From Agapanthus africanus (Eukaryota; Streptophyta; Magnoliopsida; Asparagales; Amaryllidaceae): DNA of 64,000 bases. This document shows, in pieces, positions 41,291-52,864 of the stretch (its first letter is position 1; every line of letters starts with the position of its first letter). The translations under genes were made by a program, and so were the position numbers. The stretch covers positions 775,075,864 to 775,139,863 of the forward strand of contig CM057338.1 of NCBI GenBank assembly GCA_030015575.1. Reading direction: 5' to 3'. Under the pieces are notes generated by a model. The model searched no databases. It saw only the letters and a program-made list of their open reading frames with translations, and was not told the origin of the DNA.

Positions 41291-42964
41291 CCTCTCCGCC
41301 GATCTAGTAGGGTTTCTCATCCACCTGAGAGATACTACGGTTTTCTTATTGATGGTGGAAGCGAGGATTGCATCATGGAAGATGATGACCCGACTAGTTT
41401 CAAGCAGGCCATCACGAGTGGTGACTCTGTGAAATGGCTGGATGCAATGCGATCTGAGATGGAATCCATGTACACCAACAAACTATGGACTTTGGAATAT
41501 GCTCCTGAAAGGGTAAAACCCATTGGGAGCAAGTGGATCTTTAAAAAGAAAATTGGTGTAGATGGAAAAGTTGAGACTTTCAAAGCTAGACATGTTGCAA
41601 AGGGTTTTCGTCAACGACCAGGTATGGATTATGACAAAACCTTTTCTCCAATGGCTATGCATAAGTCCATCCGGATCTTACTTGCTATTGCTGCATACCA
41701 TGACTATGAAATCTGGCAAATGGATGTTAAGACCGCCTTTCTAAACGGTGATTTAGAAGAGTGCGTGTACATGACTCAGCCAGAGGGCTTCGTAGATAGT
41801 GGGAGCAGCGGAAAGGTGTGCAAGCTGCTTAAATCCATTTATGGGTTAAAACAAGCATCGCGGAGTTGGAACATCTGTTTTGATGTTGTAGTCAAAGAGT
41901 TTGACTTCATCAAAAATATAGATGAACACTGTATTTATAAGAAGGTTGCAGAGAGTAAGGTTGCATTCCTCGTATTGTACGTGGATGACATACTCTTGAT
42001 AGAAAATGATGTTCCTATGCTGCAATCAGTCAAGCTCTTCTTATCACAAAGATTCTCAATGAAAGATCTAGGTGATGCCTCCTGCATTTTGGGAATCATG
42101 ATCTATAGAGATAGATCTAAACGGATACTGGGATTGTCCCAATCCAGGTACATTGACACCATACTAAAGAGGTTTAGTATAGAAGAATCCAAGCGTGGGA
42201 ACCAACCCACGATCTCTGGACTCACTCTCTCCAAAGAGATGTCTCCCAAGACTGATTTGGAGAGAGCTCGCATGCAAGGGATACCCTATGATTCGGCAGT
42301 AGGCTCTATCATGTATGCGATGCTATGTACCAGACCCGATATAGCATACTCACTAAGTGTAGTGAGTCAGTATCAAGCAGATCCTGGAGAGAGTCACTGG
42401 ACAGCTGTGAAGAACATTCTCAAGTACTTGCGAAGGACTAAGGAGATGTTCTTAGTGTATGGTAATGGAGAACTCCAGGTGGAGTCCTTTACCGATTCCA
42501 GCTTCCAAAGTGATAAGGACGACTCTAAGTCGCACTCTGGATTTGTCTTTACCCTCAATGGAGGGGCGGTATGTTGGAAGAGTTCCAAACAGGATACCGT
42601 TGCAGACTCGACGATGGAGGCTGAATACATCGCTGCCAACGATGCTGCCAAAGAGGCTGTCTGGATAAAGAAGTTCATTAGTGAACTTGGTGTGGTTCCA
42701 TCCATTGAACATCCAATACCTCTGTATTGCGATAACAATGGAGCTGTGGCTTTGGCTAAGGAACCCAGGTCCCATCAAAAGTCCAGACATATTCTGAGGC
42801 GGTATCACCTGATCAGGGAGATAGTTGATCGCCGGGAGATCGAGGTCAGGAGAGTAGATACGAAGGACAACACTGCGGATTCACTCACGAAGGCAATTCC
42901 CCAGATACAGTTTGAGAGATTATTCGGGATGCTAGGTATGAGATACTACAGCAGCTGGCCTTAG
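41291..42964 (+). CDS. pol: Cop6 reverse transcriptase-RNase H (in frame after UAG)
   Basis: Continues the same frame directly after the UAG; the first Met is at 41375. RT motifs include SKWIFKKKIG, QMDVKTAFLNG and YVDDILLIEND, the last with Glu where neighbours have Gly. One position reads FSPMAMHKSIR instead of FSPVAMLKSIR. RNase H has TDSSFQSDKDDSK, STMEAEY, YCDNNGAVALAKEPRSH and the SWP end, with TAG at 42962-42964. A single stop therefore separates two otherwise intact halves of pol. Copies RNA into cDNA and degrades the RNA strand; expression needs UAG readthrough. Confidence 0.9.
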   Translation, partial: PLRRSSRVSHPPERYYGFLIDGGSEDCIMEDDDPTSFKQAITSGDSVKWLDAMRSEMESMYTNKLWTLEYAPERVKPIGSKWIFKKKIGVDGKVETFKARHVAKGFRQRPGMDYDKTFSPMAMHKSIRILLAIAAYHDYEIWQMDVKTAFLNGDLEECVYMTQPEGFVDSGSSGKVCKLLKSIYGLKQASRSWNICFDVVVKEFDFIKNIDEHCIYKKVAESKVAFLVLYVDDILLIENDVPMLQSVKLFLSQRFSMKDLGDASCILGIMIYRDRSKRILGLSQSRYIDTILKRFSIEESKRGNQPTISGLTLSKEMSPKTDLERARMQGIPYDSAVGSIMYAMLCTRPDIAYSLSVVSQYQADPGESHWTAVKNILKYLRRTKEMFLVYGNGELQVESFTDSSFQSDKDDSKSHSGFVFTLNGGAVCWKSSKQDTVADSTMEAEYIAANDAAKEAVWIKKFISELGVVPSIEHPIPLYCDNNGAVALAKEPRSHQKSRHILRRYHLIREIVDRREIEVRRVDTKDNTADSLTKAIPQIQFERLFGMLGMRYYSSWP

Positions 42965-42966
42965 TG

Positions 42967-42978
42967 CAAGTGGGAGAT
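42967..42978 (+). other. Cop6 polypurine tract
   Basis: AAGTGGGAGAT just before the 3' LTR. Confidence 0.85.
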
Positions 42979-43960
42979 TATTAGTTATGTATATGCCCTA
43001 GAGGCCATTGTTGTACATATGATGTATATTATAATGGATGCTTGGATATATATAGACAGGACTTTCTTGCTCGTCATGATAGTATGCTATTTGGTTTCAC
43101 TTTATCTTAACATGTTGACTTGTATTGGTTTACTGTCTTACTCTCACATGTTGATAAAGCCCTTAGGATCTGTACTTGACTACTGGGACTATGATGAGAT
43201 CATACTAGTGGGGCCACGGTAGTCGATGAGTACATCCTATAACTGTTCCTAGTCGAGGGTATATCGAGACAGGGCATCGATACACCAGAGTAGACTAGCG
43301 TATACGCATCTTGACCCATATGATGGGCGATGGATGATCCCATATCCATCGGTGTTTTGACATCAGAGATGGTGTACGGGTGCTCAGTGGAGACTGGGTA
43401 CACTGGACGGACTCGCCGAGAACTCCCAGATGGTGATATACCACACGTCAGATGGCAGTTCTCCGGTGACACTGATACAGGGTAGTCTGTAGACCCGAGA
43501 TCGTCATAGAGTCTTGTGTAATTCCCACTGTGCTTTGATTTCCACCTTACCACGTCCAAGAGGGCATGCAAAACGGTGGCATTTGGGTGCAGTCCCGAAT
43601 CACATGGAGGCAATGAGTGATAGGAGGGGATTCGTCTCTCCCGGTATAGGGAGTTGATGTTGTGCTGTGTTCGATTAGCTATAACTGGAAGTCCCTGGCC
43701 AGGGCTGATATAGAGATTTACTGGTAAGTGTTACCAGTAGTTTCTAGACCCGTTATGAGCCTCACATCGACACGACTTATCGGTTACTGGGGTCCCCTAG
43801 ACTAGATATGCAATATATCAGACGAAGAGACCGGACTGTACGGGAGTGTTACTGATTGGATTCACAGGAGAATGTACAGGCTAGCTTGTTGATCTTTTGA
43901 TCGCTCAATACCTGGGTGGATGTTATGTTTAGCTGACCGCTTGCAACTTGTGGGTGTTTG
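42979..43960 (+). repeat. Cop6 3' LTR, piece 1 (interrupted by Cop7)
   Basis: Matches the first 980 bp or so of the 5' LTR with scattered differences. The terminal TG has become TA (42979-42980), which would impair integrase recognition in a copy carrying it. Palindrome CCCTGGCCAGGG at 43693-43704. Confidence 0.93.
43956..43960. repeat. Target-site duplication GTTTG, left of Cop7
   Basis: Partner of 63470-63474; the uninterrupted site is seen in the Cop6 5' LTR. Confidence 0.96.
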
Positions 43961-45375
43961 TGTAATTCCATATCACGTACCTCACGAACTTGCGGGGAGG
44001 CGGAATATATGAAAAACGATTATCAAAGCTTCGTAACACGGACTTGAGAGCATGAATCGTGTCTAAACCGTTACTAGCAAACTACGAGAGGTTTAACTAC
44101 TCGGATTCGAAGTTATACCTCACGTTACTTATCCTTCGGGTCTTCATCGCTGTCCTCCACTCCTCGTAGGCTCCTTGGAACATCGGCACCTCAACGGCCT
44201 CATCGAGTCAAAGACGATCCACCCGAGAGCTCCTACGCCAAGCTTGATCTCTAACTTGAGATAACTAGGTTGCTCAAACTGCTAATCTAAGCTATCTAGG
44301 GGATGTAGAGTGAGGTTATGGATGTATTAGTCTAGCTAACCCTTGATCTCAACACATGAGAGCTTAGGGTTAGGGTTTGAAGAGAGAGCTTGAGGAAAGA
44401 GAAGGTGAGAAAGTGAATCCTTTTGGATGAATGAAATCATTTATGTATATATGAAACATATGATAATATTAAGTAAATAATAAATAATGAATTATCACCA
44501 TGTTTCATTAATACACTAAGTGATTCATCACATGACTCATATAAAACATTAAATGAATCATTAACTCAATGTATGAATCACTACATGACTCATTAACCGA
44601 ATTAATGCAAATGCCACCTTAGCCTCCAACTCATCATACTTCTAGAAGCTTCCCGGAAAATTACGAGAACGCCCCTCCTATCCGTGAAAACACGGAAAAA
44701 CTTTAGACTGTATAAATCCAATAACCTGGTACTAGAATCTGGCTTAAACCAAAGCCGCCTAGTAAAAACTGTCCGAACGTCGCACGTGCGTTTAAACACG
44801 TATGCGTCCGAACCCTTGTCGTAAAAACATACGACCTCTATATCGTTTCGCCTGGAGAAGAGAAACTCTCTGTGCGGGACTCTAAAGACTCGACACTACG
44901 CTGGCAGTGGGTTTAACCACAGACCGCAAGCGGCACTAGCTGTACGTAACGGTCCCCAGGTAGATGTCGATAAGAAGGCCGATGAGGAAACCATCCGAAC
45001 TCCTACTGAGCCTGTCCGTGACAATATCCGCGCAGTCCGGTCTGTTCGTCTAAGAGTATCGCATGTATGGTCTAGGGAGGTGGAGAACGTCAGACCCCTA
45101 ATAACCGTTTGAGAATCTACTGATCAGTCCACCAGTAATTCTCCATCATCCCTGGCCAGGGACTTATGGTAATGACCAACCGATCACAGTGCGATATCAA
45201 CTCCCTATACTAGGAGAGACGAATCCCTAACAGTCGCTCACTACCTCCATGTGGCTCGGGACTGTACCCAACTAAAACATGTTTGCACGACTCCTTTGAA
45301 CCGTGGTAGGGTAGTAATCAAAGCACAGTGGGAACTCACACGAGACAAATGACGACCTTAAGTCAACAGACTACC
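43961..45375 (-). repeat. Cop7 3' LTR, piece 1
   Basis: Plus-strand reading TGTAATTCC, homologous to TGTAAGTCC at 61515. Lacks 31 bp present in the 5' copy (after ATAACCGT near 45105; compare 62661-62695). Palindrome CCCTGGCCAGGG at 45150-45161. Confidence 0.93.
45371..45375. repeat. Target-site duplication CTACC, left of Cop8
   Basis: Partner of 55166-55170; the uninterrupted site ACAGACTACCTGCACAC is in the other Cop7 LTR near 62950. Confidence 0.96.
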
Positions 45376-47470
45376 TGTTAGGTCCACGTTACCTCTCCCG
45401 GTACTTACGGGGTTGCGGAAACGGTAAATCAAAATTTTTTCTAAACTTTGTAACATGGACCGTAAAAGCCGGATCTTTGCTAAACTAAAACTAGTATTCT
45501 AGCTAAAGAGAGTTAGCTACTATGTTGATGGTTATACCTAAACTTGAACTCCTTCTCTTCTTGTTGTTGCTTCTTGTTGTTGTTCTTTGTAGAAGCTTGA
45601 ATGGTTCTCTTCTCGTCGCCTTCTTCTTGCCGAAGATAGATCCACCTCGAAGGTTCGACTTTGGGCTCTTCCTCGATCTTTGAGTGAACTAGGGTTTCCG
45701 GCTTGCTAAACCTTCATCCTAGAATGAGTAGAGAGTGATTAGGGTTTGCTTTTCCTTTTAAAGAGAATGATTCTCAACACATGAGAAGGTTTCTCTTTTC
45801 TAGAGGAAGAAGAAGATGAAAATGAGGAGAGAGAGAGGTTATGATAGAATGAGCTCTCATTTTTCTTTCTTGCAACCATAATGCAAAAGAAAAATATTAT
45901 CTAAATGATAATAATTGAAAATGAGAATAGTTGATGGTAGTATTTGGAATGACCACAACCATGCTTCATTTAATAAAAAGTAAGCATGAATCAAGGAAGA
46001 CTTTCAAGGCATGAAAGTGGTCAATGGTCAACAAGTCAACCAAGGTCAACAAGTCAACAAAAACTCAACCATAACATAATTCTCATTTAATTACTATTAT
46101 TAATAGATAATATATAAATCCATTAGGGTTTGGAAAATGAAGACTGTCAACTGTGCATACGCACCCGTTCCGAAACCCTAATGAAAAACCTCATTCTCCG
46201 CCTCAAGCAACTGTGCATACACACCTGCATTCTCGTTCCGAGGAACAAGAATACCAAGATATAAAAGCAACCCCAAAACATATACCAGTATCTGGCTCAA
46301 ACCAGAGCCTGCCAGTATAATCTGTCCGGACTCCAAACGTGCACAAGTGCGCGGATGAGAACGAACCCTGTCGCAAAACCATGCGACCTCTACTCTGTTT
46401 TGCCCAGAGGCGAATGCCCTCTGTGTGGGACTCTAAAGACTCGACACTACGCTGGCAGTGGGTTTAACCACAGACCGCAAGCGGCACTAGCTGTGCGTAA
46501 CGGTCCCCAGGTAGATGCCGACAAGAAGGCTGACGAGGTGAAACCCCATCTGAACTCCTACTGAGTCTGAATGTGACATTCTCCGTACAGTCCGGTCTGT
46601 TCGTCTGATACATCGCATGGCGGGCCTAGGGGGGCGGTAAACGTCAGTCCCCTAATAGCGGTACAAGTCGTGTCGGAGTGAAGCCCAATACACCCTGAGA
46701 TAACACTGGAACCTACCAGTACATCTCGCTTGCCCTGGCCAGGGACTACTTGTGTAATGGCTCTCCTAGACACAGCGCGATGTCAACCCCCAATACCGGG
46801 AGAGACGAATCCTGTCTAACCGTCACTGCCTCCAAGTGCTTCGGGACTGCTCCCAACTACTACCTGTTTGCACGACTCAGTAGAGCCGTGGTAGGGTAGT
46901 AATCAAAGAACAGTGGGAACACACTCGAGGCGAAGTGACAGTGTCAAGTCAGCGGACTAAGCTGTACTCATGTCACCTGGAAACTGATAACTGACGATAG
47001 GTATAATACCAACCATCAGTTCCCGACGAGTCCTGTCCAGTGTACTCGTAACCCAACGAGCACCCGCATACTATCTCAAGTACGACGTACTGACGGCTGT
47101 GGGACAGACCGTCTCCCGTGCTGGGATGAGAAGCGCATACGCTAGTCTACTCCGGAGTATCGATGCCCTATCTCGGTACTCCCACGACTAGGGACGTGTA
47201 TAAGGATGTGCTTGTAGATTACCCAGCCCCCACTAGTGTGATCGCCATCACAACGCCGGTAATCAAGCAAAGATCCTAAGGGCTCTACTAATGCGTATAG
47301 GTGATATAATAAATAAACACACATGTACACATTAAAGCAGAGGCAAACCAAGTAGCATACTACTATATTGAGCAAGATTGTCTGTACAACTGTGAATATC
47401 CCAAGCTTCCATCAAGTAATATACATACTAGTATGATACAGTAATGGCCTCTAGGGCATATACACTAACA
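45376..47470 (-). repeat. Cop8 3' LTR (2095 bp)
   Basis: Same length as 53071-55165; the one difference I found is near 46980 (CCTGGAAACT here, CCTGGGAACT there). Contains TTG/TTC microsatellite-like runs at 45560-45595 and palindrome CCCTGGCCAGGG at 46733-46744. Confidence 0.96.
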
Positions 47471-47484
47471 ATCTCCCACTTGCA
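47471..47484 (-). other. Cop8 polypurine tract
   Basis: Inverted GCAAGTGGGAGAT adjoining the 3' LTR. Confidence 0.88.
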
Positions 47485-50400
47485 CTAAGGCCATGTACTG
47501 GCGTATCGAAGACCTATCATCTCGATCAGCCGCTCGAACTGAGTCTGGGGTAAAGCCTTTGTGAATGGGTCCGCAGTGTTGTCCTTTGTATCCACTCTCC
47601 GCACCTGGATCTCCTGTCGATCAATGATCTCCCTGATCAGGTGATACCGCCTTAAGATGTGTCTGGATTTCTGATGGGACCTTGGTTTCTTCGCTAAAGC
47701 TATAGCCCCATTGTTATCGCAATACAAAGGTATTGGGTCAACAATGGACGGAACCACTTGAAGTTCACTAATGAACTTCTTAATCCAGACCGCCTCTTTT
47801 GCGGCATCGCTTGCAGCAATGTATTCAGCCTCCATCGTCGAGTCTGCGACGGTATCCTGCTTGGAACTCCTCCAACATACCGCCCCTCCGTTGAGGGTAA
47901 ACACAAAACCCGAGACAGACTTGCTGTCATCTTTGTCACTCTGGAAGCTTGAATCGGTAAAGGACTCGACCCTGAGGTCTCCATTACCGTAAACCAGGAA
48001 CATCTCCTTAGTCCTTCTCAGGTACTTGAGAATGTTCTTCACTGCTATCCAGTGGTCCTCCCCTGGGTCTGACTGATACCGGCTTACCGTGCTCAACGCG
48101 TAAGCTACATCTGGTCTTGTACATAGCATCGCATACATTATAGATCCTACCGCCGAAGCGTAGGGTATAGTGCTCATGCGAACCTTCTCCTCGTCAGTCT
48201 TAGGAGACATCTTCTTGGAGAGGGTAATTCCGTGCAATGCGGGTATGTTACCGCGCTTGGAACCCTCCATACTAAATCTCTTTAGTACGGTCTCTATGTA
48301 CCTGGACTGCGAAAGTCCCAATAGTTTCTTGGATCTATCTCTATAGATCTTGATCCCCAGAATGTACGAGGCATCACCCAGGTCCTTCATGGAGAACCTT
48401 TGTGACAAAAACAGCTTGACCGATTGTAGCATAGGAACATCATTTCCTATCAAAAGAATGTCGTCCACGTACAAGACTAGGAACACGACAGTTCGTCCTA
48501 CAATCTTCTTATATACACAGGGTTCATCTTCGTTCTTGATGAAATCAAATTCCTTGATTGCCTCATCAAAACAGATGTTCCAGCTCCGCGATGCCTGCTT
48601 TAATCCATAAATGGATTTAAGCAACTTGCACACCTTTCCGCTGCTCCCACTGTCTACGAAACCTTCTGGTTGATCCATGTAAACGCACTCTTCCAAACAA
48701 CCGTTTAGGAAAGCCGTCTTAACATCCATCTGCCAGATTTCATAGTCATGGAAGGCAGCAATGGCAAGTAGGATCCGAATGGATTTGAGCATAGCCACCG
48801 GAGAAAAAGTCTCGTCATAGTCCAAACCAGGTCTTTGACGAAAACCTTTTGCAACGAGTCTAGCTTTATAGGTTTCCACCTGCCCATCTACACCAAGTTT
48901 CCTTTTGTAGATCCATTTGCATCCAACGGGTTTTACCCCAGGTGGAGCAATATCCATGGTCCACACTTTATTGGCGTACATGGACTCCATTTCAGATTGC
49001 ATTGCTTCCTGCCACTTATCAGAGTCCCTACTGATAATGGCCTGCCTGAAACTGGTAGGGTCATCTTCTTCCAAGATGCAATCCTCTCGATCCCCGTCTA
49101 TGAGAAAACCGTAGTATCTCTCGGGCGGATGAGAAATCCTACCAGATCTGCGGAGTGGCTGAGGTTCGTTTGGGGTTATTGAATCTAGCGGTTCCTCCAA
49201 ATTTTCAGTTACATTTTGTGGTCGCTGAATTTCTTCCAGTTCTACCGAACTCCCACTAGTTTCTTTTGCAAGAAACTCCCTTTCCAAAAAGGTAGCGTGG
49301 CGAGATACAAACACCTTCTGTTCCTCAGTGTGGTAGAACAGATATCCTAGTGAGTCTTTAGGATATCCCACAAATTTACAGAGAACTGACCGTGCCTCTA
49401 ACTTGTCCGGTTTCTGTGTTTTCACATAGGCTGGACTACCCCATATCTTAAATCGCTTAAGATACGGATTCCTTCCACTCCATATTTCATATGGAGTCTT
49501 AGGCACTGATTTGGATGGAACATAGTTCAATAGGTACGCCGCTGTCTGAAGCGCATGTCCCCAAAATGAAAGAGGCAACTCAGCACTACTCATCATGGAG
49601 CGAACCATATCCAATAGGGTACGATTCCTCCGCTCCGAAACACCGTTGTGCTGTGGTGTATAAGGAGGAGTAAGCTGAGAGAGAATACCATTCTCTTTTA
49701 AGTAATCTAGGAATTCCGTGCTTAAGTACTCCCCTCCCCTGTCAGACCGGAGGATCTTGATACTTTTGCCTGTCTGGTTCTCTACTTCCTTTCTGTATTC
49801 CTTGAATTTCTCAAAAGCTTCAGATTTGTGTTTCATCAGATACACATATCCGAACCTAGAGAGATCGTCAGTGAATGTGATGAAGTACGAGAACCCACCC
49901 CTTGCATGTATAGACATCGGACCACATACATCACTATGTATGAGTCCCAAGAGCTCTGCTGCTCTTTCTCCATGTCCGGTGAACGGAGATTTGGTCATCT
50001 TACCTTTGAGACAAGATTGACAAGTTTCATAAGATGAAAACTCGAACGCATCCAAGAGTCCATCTTTATGCAACTTACTCAGTCTTTTCTCTCCGACATG
50101 ACCAAGTCTACAATGCCACAAGTAGGATTCATTTGTATCTGAATTCTTCCTCTTGCGTGTGTTTTGTATATTGAGAACTGTATTCTGATTTAGAACGTAG
50201 ATACCATTAAACAGTGTACCCTCTGCAACCAGTACCTTATCAAGGTAAATGTTCATGATATTCTTTTCAAGAACAAACTTATATCTATCTTTATCGAGTA
50301 AAGAAACCGATATGATGTTGCAAACCATAGAGGGTACATAGTAACAATCGTTCAAAATCATAGTCTTGCCATTTGGCAATACTAGGTGATATTCACCGAC

Positions 50401-50733
50401 GGCTGCCGCATAAACTTGTGCTCCGTTCGCTACTCTGAGCGACATATCACCCGGTGCAACTTTCCTACTTTTTCTCAGTCCTTGCAATAAATTACAAATA
50501 TGAGATCCTGATCCGGTATCAAGTACCCAGGAGGTAGGGCTGACCGTAAAACATTTCTCAATTACAAGAACACCTGAAGTAGATGCAAAACCATGCTTCT
50601 TCTTCAACTGGGTATCCTGGAAATCCATACTTTCCTCTTTCCCATTCTCATACTCATGACGGTTGTCATAAGTTAGAGCTGAACCAACTTTCCCCAGTCC
50701 CGAATAAGAATTCGGTTCGGTCAAGCGATACAT
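47485..50733 (-). CDS. pol: Cop8 Pol polyprotein: protease-integrase-RT-RNase H, Gag-deficient (1082 aa)
   Basis: The first true ATG in the frame is at 50731-50733; the frame is open upstream to 50811 but only with a TTG, and the position equivalent to the ATG of Cop6 reads TTT. Residues 1-45 are a vestigial Gag start ending ALTYDN, which matches ALTYDK of Cop4 Gag. The rest of capsid and the CCHC knuckle are absent, and KKKHG leads straight to protease (DTG 72-74). Integrase: WHCRLGH/CQSC zinc site, then D268, D331 and E367 with 35-residue D-E spacing. RT: QMDVKTAFLNG and YVDD 755-758. RNase H: D927, E968 and D1006, ending TWP. No stop or frameshift over 3.2 kb, unlike every other element here. 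Should supply enzymes but not a particle shell. Confidence 0.95.
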   Translation of the reverse strand: MYRLTEPNSYSGLGKVGSALTYDNRHEYENGKEESMDFQDTQLKKKHGFASTSGVLVIEKCFTVSPTSWVLDTGSGSHICNLLQGLRKSRKVAPGDMSLRVANGAQVYAAAVGEYHLVLPNGKTMILNDCYYVPSMVCNIISVSLLDKDRYKFVLEKNIMNIYLDKVLVAEGTLFNGIYVLNQNTVLNIQNTRKRKNSDTNESYLWHCRLGHVGEKRLSKLHKDGLLDAFEFSSYETCQSCLKGKMTKSPFTGHGERAAELLGLIHSDVCGPMSIHARGGFSYFITFTDDLSRFGYVYLMKHKSEAFEKFKEYRKEVENQTGKSIKILRSDRGGEYLSTEFLDYLKENGILSQLTPPYTPQHNGVSERRNRTLLDMVRSMMSSAELPLSFWGHALQTAAYLLNYVPSKSVPKTPYEIWSGRNPYLKRFKIWGSPAYVKTQKPDKLEARSVLCKFVGYPKDSLGYLFYHTEEQKVFVSRHATFLEREFLAKETSGSSVELEEIQRPQNVTENLEEPLDSITPNEPQPLRRSGRISHPPERYYGFLIDGDREDCILEEDDPTSFRQAIISRDSDKWQEAMQSEMESMYANKVWTMDIAPPGVKPVGCKWIYKRKLGVDGQVETYKARLVAKGFRQRPGLDYDETFSPVAMLKSIRILLAIAAFHDYEIWQMDVKTAFLNGCLEECVYMDQPEGFVDSGSSGKVCKLLKSIYGLKQASRSWNICFDEAIKEFDFIKNEDEPCVYKKIVGRTVVFLVLYVDDILLIGNDVPMLQSVKLFLSQRFSMKDLGDASYILGIKIYRDRSKKLLGLSQSRYIETVLKRFSMEGSKRGNIPALHGITLSKKMSPKTDEEKVRMSTIPYASAVGSIMYAMLCTRPDVAYALSTVSRYQSDPGEDHWIAVKNILKYLRRTKEMFLVYGNGDLRVESFTDSSFQSDKDDSKSVSGFVFTLNGGAVCWRSSKQDTVADSTMEAEYIAASDAAKEAVWIKKFISELQVVPSIVDPIPLYCDNNGAIALAKKPRSHQKSRHILRRYHLIREIIDRQEIQVRRVDTKDNTADPFTKALPQTQFERLIEMIGLRYASTWP

Positions 50734-51257
50734 TTTATTATCTTGATTAGGGCGTGAAAAGGTTGCTGCCTGGAGAGAGAGAAAAGAAACACTCAGCGTA
50801 TGCTCGTGCAAGATTAGATTGGTTTATTAATTTATCTAACCAGGGTGTCTCCCACTGTTTCCTCAAATCCTTCTTAAAACCTTTTTAAAAGAAGAACTAG
50901 CCGGGTTTTAATTCACGTTACAATACTTGCTTAACCTTTCAGCCAGGCTAGTGTCGGTACTTCGAGGGAGGTTTTCCAACGCTTTCGCGAAGTTCCTTAA
51001 TTAAAGAACCTCTTTTCCCTGTGGGCGTAACCCCGCTAACACCTTTCTAGACACCTACTAGGTTTATAGCATTGATCGTTAAGTGAAATAATCTCCCGAG
51101 AGTAAACCAACTCATCAGTGGGATCGGGATCCAACTGTCATTGTGTGATAACCTAGATGGAATCCACTCTAGTCACCACACTCCAGAAGGTATGCTAAAT
51201 CTGCAAGTTTCAGTTCTTTTTGAAACTCCCGATGTGGTTTTTGCCCCTAGGACTTAA

Positions 51258-51457
51258 GTGACCTTGACGGAGTCAACAAATCAAAAAGTCCTAGTCAAGT
51301 TCAACCTGTCATTATCTGGATTGCATTAAACCCACCCGCATAACCCTTGACGGAGTCAACAAGGTTATACGACTGTCCTAATCAATCCCATATACCGATA
51401 CAAACAAGCAGCACTTAGCTACCGTACACTACGCCTTGACGGAGTCAACAAACGCAG
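51258..51457 (-). other. Three repeated stem-loops, Cop8 leader
   Basis: All three copies carry the same one-base-shorter core CCTTGACGGAGTCAACAA (51258-51285, 51339-51370, 51429-51457). The middle copy has a perfect outer stem ATAACC/GGTTAT. Confidence 0.72.
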
Positions 51458-51594
51458 CACGAATACTAAGTGTTACTTGTAAGAAATGACGGAGGGCTAC
51501 GGCTGGGTTTTTTGGCGAAAAAACCCGTTAACGTAATGAACTTGATATAGTTGAAGGAACCTGGTATTCTTTTTGAAAAAAAATAGTGGCGAAA

Positions 51595-51838
51595 ACTTTT
51601 TGCTAAAGAGGTCACTCCCTGTGAAGGGATCTCGGCTCTTTCCTCGTCGAGTGAGGTGCTGGGCATTCGTAAGATGAATACCTCGATGCAAAGCAAGAAT
51701 AATCGACTATAGTGAAGTTATTACCCTGACGCAAACTTTTGTCCAAGGGGTCACTCCCGGTGAAGGGATCTCGGCCCTTGCCTCGTCGACTGAGGTGCTG
51801 GGTATTCATAACCGAATACCGCGATGCAAAACAAAAAT
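51595..51838 (-). repeat. Tandem leader block (two copies), Cop8
   Basis: Copies at about 51595-51710 and 51721-51838 with GGTCACTCCC, GTGAAGGGATCTCGGC and GATGCAAA landmarks; each has a CCTC-N7-GAGG hairpin. Confidence 0.7.
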
Positions 51839-52176
51839 GAACGTCCTTGTAATAACAGCTTTTTGAAAAACTTGTTCCAACAACGTCTTTTAGGTTTATT
51901 TTCTTGCATTAGTTCTTTTAATGCGTGATATTCTTGCATTAGTTCTTTTAATGCGTCCCATCATTTAATCCTACCATTGCAGAAAACAACCAAAATATGA
52001 CGTACGCTTATGCCATTCGCATTCGCCACGGGGTCCCGTCATCACTCGTTAGGTTACTTAACTAACGACAGAGCGGGGGCTGGGCTAGCGCGGCTGTAAA
52101 ACATAAGCAACGCCTAAATAGTAAAGCAATGATAGACATTACAGATCACAGATGAATACATTGGATATACTAGCAA

Positions 52177-52211
52177 TCCGCAATCCTTTCGAGCCTGGAA
52201 CGAAAAGCGGA
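52177..52211 (-). other. GGCU-loop hairpin, Cop8 leader
   Basis: TCCGC/GCGGA outer and CTTTTCG/CGAAAGG inner pairing around a GGCT loop (sense strand). Confidence 0.5.
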
Positions 52212-52814
52212 TAACACGGTCGCGGTGAATAGCCAAAACCCCACCCAAGACCCCTACGGGTGCGGCAAACCACCCGCCAATTACCCGAAGCGAAGCAACC
52301 TCCCTCAATGCCATGAGTAGGCCACTCGGCACTTCGAGCTACCCGGTAGTTTGTGCACCCCTCCATGGGTCTATCCTAGGAGCAAAAACAGTAAAAAGAA
52401 TTATACAATGACGGCTACAACCCCGACCCGGTTGTGCGGCCAAACAAAAATATCATTACATCAATTTACATTTACAATGAATGAAAGAAAAACAAAAGCT
52501 CATCTCACATCCACCCCGGCTATTCACCCGCGACAGTCCAACACATTCATATACACATTCCAGCACATTACAGATCATGTATAACCCCGACTAATCGACT
52601 TATAGCGATTAGCCGACGTTCAATACATGCAAACATCACAGATATAACCAACATAGCCAAAGTGCAGTGAAGTTCGGAAAAAATACGGAATTATAGGACC
52701 CCAAAAGTGAATTTCAGTTCTGGAAAATCTGGGCACATATAATATATCTGAAAAATCGCAAAATCCCACCAGAAGAACACTGCACGAAAATCGATGAAAA
52801 GAGAGAAACAAACT

Positions 52815-52864
52815 GCGGCGCTTCCGCGGCGCCATGCATACCTCATGCCGCGGAAGCGCGGCGG
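52815..52864 (-). other. GC-rich double-arm hairpin, Cop8 leader
   Basis: GCGCTTCCGCGG and CCGCGGAAGCGC are exact reverse complements, 206-255 nt from the LTR. Confidence 0.68.

Noticed and set aside
44355..44380. Telomere-like TTAGGG repeats in the Cop7 LTR
   Set aside because: Only two to three units (AGGGTTAGGGTTT), and the same short run occurs within the other Cop7 LTR.
46355..46773. Small ORFs identical to those at 54050-54468
   Set aside because: They are identical only because the two Cop8 LTRs are; no start context or family resemblance.
47485..50811. Cop8 pol starting at 50811
   Set aside because: That first codon is TTG and lies upstream of the pyrimidine tract; the first ATG in frame is at 50733.
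52835..52848. Splice donor (AG/GTATGC) in the loop of the Cop8 GC-rich hairpin
   Set aside because: Seen only in Cop8 and not in the equivalent loops of the other elements, so it does not support a shared intron.
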